From Candidatus Koribacter versatilis Ellin345 (lineage in GTDB: Bacteria > Acidobacteriota > Terriglobia > Terriglobales > Acidobacteriaceae), in assembly GCF_000014005.1 (NCBI RefSeq), contig NC_008009.1, forward strand, positions 3,224,001 through 3,288,000: 64,000 nt of DNA, read 5' to 3'. Shown here piece after piece: positions 59,648 through 64,000 of this stretch. The first letter of the stretch is position 1. Each line of letters starts with the position of its first letter. Made by a program: the position numbers and the translations under genes. The notes under the pieces are model-generated. The model saw nothing but the letters and a program-made list of their open reading frames with translations. It made no database searches and was not told where the DNA came from.

Positions 59648-60226
59648 ATGTCTTTAGCCACGCCCGCTTTTACCGAGCGTCGAAGTTCGTATCGCAGCTA
59701 TTTCGTAGCGATCGCCAGCGTCGCTATCGCTACCCTGATCAGTTTTCCGCTGCGCGACATGTTCGACCACAGCCGCGGCCTGCTTCTCTTCGTAGCCATC
59801 ATGTTCAGCGCCTGGTACGGAGGCATGCGCCCCGGCCTGCTCGCCGGCCTGCTCACCGGTATCTCCTTCACGGTCTTCTTCAACGATCAGCACGGACTCA
59901 ATGTGAATCTCTACGGGTTCACCCGTGTCACCGTTTTCAGTGCCGCAGCCTTCACCGTCAGCTACCTCATGGCGAAGCGTAACCAGGCCCTAGCCGACGC
60001 GCTCACTGCAAACCAGGAACTCGAAAAAGCGATCGAGGAAATCCACGTCCTTCGTGGCATTCTTCCCATCTGCATGCACTGCAAACAAATTCGAGACGGC
60101 GAAGGTTCCTGGCAGGAAGTCGAAAGCTACATCGCTGCCCAAACCGAAGCCAAGTTCAGCCACGGCGTCTGCCCCGATTGCCTCGATAAGTTCTACCCCG
60201 AAGTCCACAACATCGCCGCAAGGTAA
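59648..60226 (+). CDS. DUF4118 membrane protein with C-terminal CxxC...CxxC module, no kinase
   Basis: A 192-residue protein with the DUF4118 four-helix membrane region of KdpD-like sensors (about 18-108), a short coiled coil (LADALTANQELEKAIEEIHV, about 115-135) and a Cys-rich end: LPICMHCKQIRDGEGSW, FSHGVCPDCLDKFYP, with Cys142/145 and Cys175/178 able to bind zinc. The end module resembles the tail found on some PAS and response-regulator proteins. No histidine kinase or output domain is present, so it is a sensor stub or adaptor. About 240 bases without a gene precede it. Confidence 0.78.
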   Translation: MSLATPAFTERRSSYRSYFVAIASVAIATLISFPLRDMFDHSRGLLLFVAIMFSAWYGGMRPGLLAGLLTGISFTVFFNDQHGLNVNLYGFTRVTVFSAAAFTVSYLMAKRNQALADALTANQELEKAIEEIHVLRGILPICMHCKQIRDGEGSWQEVESYIAAQTEAKFSHGVCPDCLDKFYPEVHNIAAR

Positions 60227-60282
60227 GTTTCCGCTTTCCTGTCCCGTGTGTCTCCGAATTCCTCCGCGGCAAGGAGCATTTC

Positions 60283-60513
60283 GTGCATGACTTGCAGTTC
60301 ACTCGTGCGGGCATCACACTGTTCGGCGGAATACTGATGTTTGTCATGGCTGTGGGTGGAACGTTCGCCGGAAAACTTCCGAAACGCTTTGGAGGACTAG
60401 CGTACCGGGCCAGAGACCCAAAACAATATTGGACGGCGCTCGCGCTCTATTACCTCGCGGCATTCGGTTTTATTGGGTACTACTTGTACGCAATCCACGC
60501 GTTCTCAAACTGA
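60283..60513 (+). CDS. Small membrane protein, unknown
   Basis: A 76-residue protein, start GTG 60283 with AAGGAG six bases upstream. Two hydrophobic helices (GITLFGGILMFVMAVGG, ALALYYLAAFGFIGYYLYAI) flank a basic loop (KLPKRFGGLAYRARDPKQYW). No family recognised. It follows the DUF4118 gene by 56 bases and precedes the next gene by 29, so the three may be co-transcribed. Confidence 0.6.
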   Translation: MHDLQFTRAGITLFGGILMFVMAVGGTFAGKLPKRFGGLAYRARDPKQYWTALALYYLAAFGFIGYYLYAIHAFSN

Positions 60514-60542
60514 ACTGTGCTGAAGAACGGGGAGGTAGAACG

Positions 60543-60989
60543 ATGCCCCACTCGAGTGATCAAACAATGTTCGTAATTTTGGGAGCTCGTCCGTCAATCT
60601 CTTTTCGCGTAGCAGAAACGACGAGCCCGGTAGAACTCGAACGCAGGCCATATGGACTGCTGGAGAAAGAAGTGGGTTTTTACGACTTCCTTCGCAACCG
60701 AGAGGCGGCGGTTATCGGGCTTCGGTTCTCATTCTTTAGCAAACAGAAAGTGCTCAAAGATACCGCCGATCTCGACTACATCTATGTCGATGAAAAGCGG
60801 CAGTACATCGAAATTTACCTACAGGGCTATCGTGGGAGCGCAATCCAAGAACCGGGTGAGCAGGCGTTCGGTGATGATGCGATCTGGCGCAGTGAGCAAG
60901 GAATCTACGCTCTTCAAGTCGGAACTGACAAACTGACCGACTCGGAAATCGAGTCACTCAAATCAAACGTCCCGCCCCATGGGAAATAG
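60543..60989 (+). CDS. Hypothetical cytoplasmic protein
   Basis: A 148-residue soluble protein, ATG 60543 with GGGGAGGTAGAACG upstream. Composition is charged and mixed alpha/beta; YIYVDEKRQYIEIYLQGYRG is the clearest strand pair, and FRVAETTSPVELERRPYG precedes a helix. No signal peptide, no Cys and no enzyme motif. It is the last of the small cluster after the DUF4118 protein. An in-frame extension to 60429 overlaps the previous gene and lacks a ribosome-binding site. Not recognised. Confidence 0.6.
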   Translation: MPHSSDQTMFVILGARPSISFRVAETTSPVELERRPYGLLEKEVGFYDFLRNREAAVIGLRFSFFSKQKVLKDTADLDYIYVDEKRQYIEIYLQGYRGSAIQEPGEQAFGDDAIWRSEQGIYALQVGTDKLTDSEIESLKSNVPPHGK

Positions 60990-61160
60990 GGCCAGTGCTT
61001 CGTCTGTCCCCGATTTCCCGAATTTCACCTTACCCCGCCACGTAGATGCTGGTACGCATTCTCCCGAATATCCGGTACTCTGAATTCACCACCCCGTAAA
61101 CGGCCCTAAGTACCTGCTCCCATCAACAACCGAACTCTCTCGACGCACGAAGGGGATATC

Positions 61161-64000
61161 ATGCGGTTTCGCCCGTTGCTGCCCGTTGTCGCACTTCTCT
61201 GCTTCTTCACCGGCACCACAGCACTCGCGCAAACCTTTACGTCGTCGTCGATTTCTCTGCCGGCGACTTCGCTCTCGACCACGACGGCGCAGCCGGGCAC
61301 TCCGTTTCCGCAGACGATCTCGGTGAACCTTGGGGGCGCTACCGTCGCCGGATTGCAGGTGAAGCTGAACGACTGGTATTGGCAGAACAGCCTCACGTAT
61401 CCCCTTGAGATCATGCTGGTCGGGCCAGACGGCACCGACCTGGTGTTCTTCGGAGGCAACTGCGACGATGCGAATTTCGATCTTCAGAGTTTTACCAACA
61501 CCTTGACGCTTGCCGACTCCGCGAGCGGGGATCCACCGAACGGAATCCCGGCGGCCTCCCCTTCGGCTTGCTCGAACAACGCTACGTACAAGCCCTTCGT
61601 AAATCAGGAACTGGTTAGTAATTCGCCACCGGCGTGTCCCACTTTCGCCGGTTCAGGAATCTCATCGCCGACTTGTGCGGACTCTACGCATACACTCAAT
61701 TCAGTCTTTGGCGGCAGAATTGCGAGCGGCACGTGGAAGGTTTACGCGCAGGTTTGGCCTGAAAACAGTATTGACAGCACGAACGCCGGCTCGCTTGGTA
61801 GCGTGTCGCTTTTGATTTCCGTACCTGTCGCTTCGAGCACGACGACCGCCATCAGCTCCAGCAACAATCCTTCCTTTACGGGATCGTCGGTGACGTTCAC
61901 CGCCACCGTCTTGAGTGCCGGCTCTCCTGTTACCAGCGGTACTGTAACGTTCACCGATAACGGCAGTACGATCTCAGGGTGCGGGTCAGATGCGCTTTCC
62001 AGCGGAAGTGCCACTTGCACCACTTCCTTCGGCTCCGAGGGCTCCCATACCATCCAGGCGACGTATAACCCAGCCTCAGGGTATTCCTCCAGCAGCGGCT
62101 CAGTGTCGCAATTCGTAAACAATCACACGACGGTCAACGGCCAAGCCTTCTGCAATAGCGGAACAATCGCCATCAGCAGTGCGGGCCTGACCGTCCCGTA
62201 CCCGCAACACGTTTTTGTGAGCGGCCTTACTGGAACGATGGACGAGATGACGCTGACTTTGAACGACGTCACGTCCAATGGCGGCGTCGGCAACTTGAAG
62301 GCAATGCTTGTAGCGCCGGATGGAAAGGCGTTTGTATCGACCGCAAATGCGGGCGGAAGCACAGCCCCGAGCAGTCTCACGATGAAGTTGAGCGACGTCG
62401 GCACGGCGTTCCTCGACGCGGCAGCGAACGCCACCGCACCAGACTCTGGTACCACGTATCTGCCGACGTACTACGCACCGGCAGTTTCGTTTCCCGCTCC
62501 AGCGCCGGCAAGCGGAGTCAACGCGCCTTATTCCTTCGGTTCGGCGACTTTCCTGAGCACCTTCGGAAGCGAAAACCTCAACGCGGCCGGATCGACCGAT
62601 CAACAATGGAGCTTGTATCTCTCGGATCAGAGCGGCGACACAGTAACTGTAGGCGGCTATTGCCTGAGCTTTGCTACCAGCAGCAATCAAGCGACCGCCA
62701 CCGCACTTTCCCCATCTCCCTTGTCTGCGACGCTTGGCAATCCGGTGACGCTGACCGCAAACGTCACTGCCAGCGGATCACCGCTCGCCGGCGCCACCGT
62801 TACGTTCTATCAGTCCGGAATTGCGGCCCCGATTGGCTCCGGCACAACCGATTCCAACGGCAATGCCGCGATCACCACCAGTCCCGCTACGGAAGGTCTG
62901 TACAACTACTCAGCCGAGGCTTCGCTCGGTTCGTACAGCCCGAGCACGGGCAACGCAAGTCTCCAGGTGGACCAGCCCACTACCCATCCGTCGGCCAACA
63001 CCTTCTGCAACAACGGTGAGATTGACATTACTGCTTCAAGTGCACAGCCACTGGAGTATCCGTCGCGCATTTTAGTGAGCAATCTGGCGGGCACTACGCA
63101 GTCTGTGTCGGTGTCGATCAACCACGTCACTCACAGCAACGTGAACGAACTGGCGATGATGCTTGCCTCTCCTGGAAACGCAGATCTCGTGTTCTGGTCT
63201 GGCGTGGGTGCCGGAGGTGTCACTGATCAGAACTTTGTGATTGCAGACACCGCCGCTACACGCTTCCCGCCTGGCACGCTTTCCGGAGGTACCTATCAAC
63301 CCAGCGCGGGCGTCACTCTGAGTTTCCCATCGCCTGCCCCCGCACCCGTTTACGCCGCGGTCCAGGGTTCCGGGACTCTCCACGCAGAGTTCGCGGGTTT
63401 CGATCCCAACGGCTACTGGTCGTTCTTCGCACTTGATAACACCGCCGATGGGAGCACCGGCAGCATTGGCCAGCGCTGCCTCACGTTTACCCAGAACGCG
63501 CCGTCAGTCGGTATCAGCATCAACCATGTGCCTGATGTTTTCGTGCTTGGAGACACCAACGATACCTACACAATCAATGTCACGAACCATGGTCCTGGAC
63601 CCACCGATTCATCGCTGATCCTCACTGACACTCTGCCCAGCGGGCTCAGCGTCGTCTCCATGGCCGGTACGAATGTCGACACCGGCTGGAGTTGCGACTC
63701 CGGGACGCTTACCTGCACGCGCAGCACGCCGCTGGCGTACAACGCAAGCGATCCGGTTACGCTGACGGTGAGCGTCGGCTCGAACGCGCCTGTCGGAAGC
63801 AACTCGATCACGAATTCGGCGACGGTTGCCGGGGGGAGCGCAAGCGGCGGGACCGCGAACGATCCAACCACCGTGGCCTCGCCGACCGCGATCATGCTGA
63901 ACCCGACGCCGGGCACCACGCTTCCGGGCGCATCGACGACGTTCACTTGGACGGCGGGGGCGAGTGCTACGGCCTATAGCTTGTACATCGGCAGCACGCC
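61161..64000 (+). CDS. Large secreted Ig-like/DUF11 repeat protein, N-terminal part (cut by window edge)
   Basis: A frame open from ATG 61161 (GAAGGGGATATC upstream) to the window end, more than 946 codons. A signal peptide (LLPVVALLCFFTGTTALAQ) is followed by a P-domain-like region (TISVNLGGATVAGLQVKLND, PLEIMLVGPDGTDL), a bacterial Ig-like repeat (SVTFTATVLSAGSPVTSGTV), a second P-domain-like unit (MTLTLNDVTSNGGVGNLKAM), another Ig-like unit (TLGNPVTLTANVTASGSPLA), a third P-domain-like unit (LAMMLASPGNADLVFWSGVG) and a DUF11-type repeat (DTYTINVTNHGPGPTDSSLI). The result is a long extracellular multidomain surface protein, possibly an adhesin; the C-terminus is unseen. Confidence 0.85.
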   Translation, partial: MRFRPLLPVVALLCFFTGTTALAQTFTSSSISLPATSLSTTTAQPGTPFPQTISVNLGGATVAGLQVKLNDWYWQNSLTYPLEIMLVGPDGTDLVFFGGNCDDANFDLQSFTNTLTLADSASGDPPNGIPAASPSACSNNATYKPFVNQELVSNSPPACPTFAGSGISSPTCADSTHTLNSVFGGRIASGTWKVYAQVWPENSIDSTNAGSLGSVSLLISVPVASSTTTAISSSNNPSFTGSSVTFTATVLSAGSPVTSGTVTFTDNGSTISGCGSDALSSGSATCTTSFGSEGSHTIQATYNPASGYSSSSGSVSQFVNNHTTVNGQAFCNSGTIAISSAGLTVPYPQHVFVSGLTGTMDEMTLTLNDVTSNGGVGNLKAMLVAPDGKAFVSTANAGGSTAPSSLTMKLSDVGTAFLDAAANATAPDSGTTYLPTYYAPAVSFPAPAPASGVNAPYSFGSATFLSTFGSENLNAAGSTDQQWSLYLSDQSGDTVTVGGYCLSFATSSNQATATALSPSPLSATLGNPVTLTANVTASGSPLAGATVTFYQSGIAAPIGSGTTDSNGNAAITTSPATEGLYNYSAEASLGSYSPSTGNASLQVDQPTTHPSANTFCNNGEIDITASSAQPLEYPSRILVSNLAGTTQSVSVSINHVTHSNVNELAMMLASPGNADLVFWSGVGAGGVTDQNFVIADTAATRFPPGTLSGGTYQPSAGVTLSFPSPAPAPVYAAVQGSGTLHAEFAGFDPNGYWSFFALDNTADGSTGSIGQRCLTFTQNAPSVGISINHVPDVFVLGDTNDTYTINVTNHGPGPTDSSLILTDTLPSGLSVVSMAGTNVDTGWSCDSGTLTCTRSTPLAYNASDPVTLTVSVGSNAPVGSNSITNSATVAGGSASGGTANDPTTVASPTAIMLNPTPGTTLPGASTTFTWTAGASATAYSLYIGST

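Overview
The window looks like chromosome of a GC-rich Gram-negative soil bacterium, most probably an Acidobacteriota (Koribacter/Terriglobia-like). The pointers are recognition-based: a DUF2934 protein, two secreted GYGVYG-type repeat proteins with the VPRLIRFSG N-terminal domain, a YXWGX/WXXGXW protein, a DUF4118 membrane protein ending in a CxxC..CxxC module, and dispersed GTCATCCTGAGC repeats. No phage, transposase, CRISPR array or rRNA is visible. There is one tRNA (Lys-CTT).

Layout. 1-8418 (minus): a tightly packed exopolysaccharide operon, read from 8418 downwards: SLBB/Wza export protein, Wzz chain-length protein, GT4, Wzy-like polymerase, GT2, GT4, and the N-terminus of a polyprenyl glycosylphosphotransferase cut by the window edge. 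The first six genes overlap one another by 1-4 bases (ATGA, TGATG, GTGA), so several true starts are internal GTG or ATG codons. 8610-16415: PTPS-related membrane protein, DUF2934 protein, lipoprotein, GH20 hexosaminidase, rubrerythrin, RdgB and an acyltransferase. 16500-18254: an unusual fusion of an Asp/Asn beta-hydroxylase domain, a Nif11-like segment and a sulfotransferase. 18401-27283: M48 peptidase and two paralogous secreted repeat proteins around a class I fumarase, a small basic protein and a STAS protein. 27412-32853: VanX-type dipeptidase and a dnaE-accA pair.

32940-46000: cupin, GNAT, secreted proteins, an orphan HydG-type radical SAM enzyme, a GT-C-like membrane protein, MidA methyltransferase, two MacB-type permeases without an ATPase, a DinB protein and a 3-hydroxyacyl-CoA dehydrogenase homologue whose catalytic His and Asn are replaced. 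45935-50458: TreY and MalQ, convergent with overlapping 3' ends. 50587-64000: PpiD-like foldase, SPASM-like radical SAM enzyme, tRNA-Lys, beta-carbonic anhydrase, SnoaL-like and HbpS-like proteins, a D-threonine-aldolase-like enzyme, a zinc-ribbon microprotein next to a CPA2 antiporter, a DUF4118/CxxC protein, and a large secreted Ig-like/DUF11 protein running off the right edge.

The genes fall into envelope and polysaccharide building (operon, acyltransferase, GH20, VanX, VanX-like turnover, repeat adhesins), alpha-glucan/trehalose metabolism (TreY, MalQ), core metabolism (fumarase, AccA, DnaE, RdgB) and three redox or peptide-modifying curiosities (the hydroxylase-Nif11-sulfotransferase fusion, orphan HydG, the SPASM-like radical SAM protein). 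The fusion protein is my best candidate for an undescribed system. All family assignments are from reading motifs; no search was run.
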